Origin: Saprospiraceae bacterium
GTDB taxonomy: Bacteria > Bacteroidota > Bacteroidia > Chitinophagales > Saprospiraceae
Direction of reading: 5' to 3'
Assembly (NCBI GenBank): GCA_022448955.1
Contig: JAKVCU010000062.1
Location: forward strand, 10,379-74,378
DNA: 64,000 nucleotides
The position numbers and the translations under genes are program-made. Below, piece by piece: positions 63,599 through 64,000 of the stretch. Positions within the stretch are counted from its first letter, which is position 1. Every line of letters starts with the position of its first letter. The notes under the pieces were generated by a model. It did no database searches. It was not told the DNA's origin and saw nothing but the letters and a program-made list of their open reading frames with translations.

Positions 63599-64000
63599 AT
63601 GGAAAGAAGAGCGATACTTAAATATACAGCTTTAGTTACTGGTGCCGCAATAAGTGCTCCTCTAGCGAGTTCGCTGCTTGTTGCTTGTCAGGCTGATCGC
63701 GGAAATGCTAATGATCCTAAACAAAAAGAATTCTATTTCTTTGGATCTGATGATTTTGAATTAGTTAGTAAAATAGTGGATATTATTTTGCCTGAAACAG
63801 ATAGTCCATCTGCTACACAGGTAGGAGTTCATAAAATGATGGATCAGATGCTAGGATTGGTTTATACTAAAGATGATCAGGAAGACTATCAGCAGCAGTT
63901 AGATGGTTTGAAAAGCTACCTAAAAGAAATGAAGTTTAGTGCTTCTTCATCTAAGGATGGTCTAGAGATTTTAAGGAATCTTGAGAATAGTACAAATAAT
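63599..64000 (+). CDS. Gluconate 2-dehydrogenase subunit 3-like protein, 3' part cut by window edge
   Basis: Absent from the ORF track because it runs off the right edge; I translated it from the ATG at 63599-63601, and it stays open for 134 codons. The signal MERRAILKYTALVTGAAISAP is Tat-like and ends in a possible lipobox (LLVAC). The mature start, FFGSDDFELVSKIVDIILPETDSPSATQVGVHKMMDQML, matches the gluconate 2-dehydrogenase subunit 3 family (about 180-230 residues), a small partner of a GMC-type membrane-bound sugar dehydrogenase usually encoded directly downstream; that gene would lie outside the window. Confidence 0.85.
   Translation, partial: MERRAILKYTALVTGAAISAPLASSLLVACQADRGNANDPKQKEFYFFGSDDFELVSKIVDIILPETDSPSATQVGVHKMMDQMLGLVYTKDDQEDYQQQLDGLKSYLKEMKFSASSSKDGLEILRNLENSTNN

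Overview
The window looks like a chromosomal segment of an AT-rich member of the Bacteroidota, possibly from the Saprospiria, although that finer placement is only an impression. The evidence is: a type IX secretion (T9SS) C-terminal sorting domain; an OmpA protein with thrombospondin type 3 repeats; many SPI/SPII signal peptides on secreted proteins of unknown role; weak Shine-Dalgarno sequences; and two near-textbook Bacteroidota promoters (TTTG-N19-TAnnTTTG) in front of tRNA-Ser and a cytochrome-like operon. No phage, complete insertion sequence or CRISPR array is visible. There is one non-autonomous inverted-repeat element family (two full copies).

Layout. 1-9.9 kb: a DUF255 (YyaL-type) lipoprotein cut by the left edge, a gamma-glutamylcyclotransferase-like protein, a photolyase/cryptochrome, a YkuK-like RNase H fold protein, a small membrane protein overlapping a nucleotidyltransferase, two tandem CotH-kinase-like secreted proteins and a YheT-like hydrolase. 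9.9-14.8 kb: sbcD-sbcC. 15.1-16.7 kb: a two-gene unit of a coiled-coil protein and a membrane-anchored PspA-like coiled-coil protein. 17-20.8 kb: a subtilase lipoprotein and an OmpA/TSP3 protein. 20.9-24.8 kb (minus): a compact operon pncB-nrtR-WG-repeat lipoprotein-purE, with a palindrome overlapping a perfect -7 box just upstream of pncB. 24.9-34.5 kb: mostly secreted or lipoprotein hypotheticals, an amidohydrolase, msrB, lipocalin-like proteins and a TPR lipoprotein. 34.7 kb: tRNA-Ser(UGA).

36.2-44.7 kb is the most coherent candidate for an uncharacterised system. An AGE-family sugar epimerase, a STAS protein, a GlgX-like debranching enzyme, a second STAS protein, an RsbW-like ATP-binding protein, a soluble histidine kinase and a receiver-SpoIIE phosphatase are all on the plus strand. 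It resembles a partner-switching relay wrapped around two carbohydrate enzymes, with no sigma factor in sight.

45-64 kb is a polysaccharide and redox region. It holds a sulfatase, a four-gene run (PSCyt/DUF1549/DUF1553 cytochrome-like protein, DUF1501 protein, TIM-barrel isomerase/epimerase, DUF2231-cytochrome c protein) of a type common in Planctomycetes, an aberrant GH32 protein and a 1989-residue secreted protein. That protein combines a GH8 domain, a subtilase-like domain, MBG-type repeats interrupted by an L-V-N-G hexapeptide array, HYR domains and a T9SS tail. The window ends inside a gluconate 2-dehydrogenase subunit 3-like gene.
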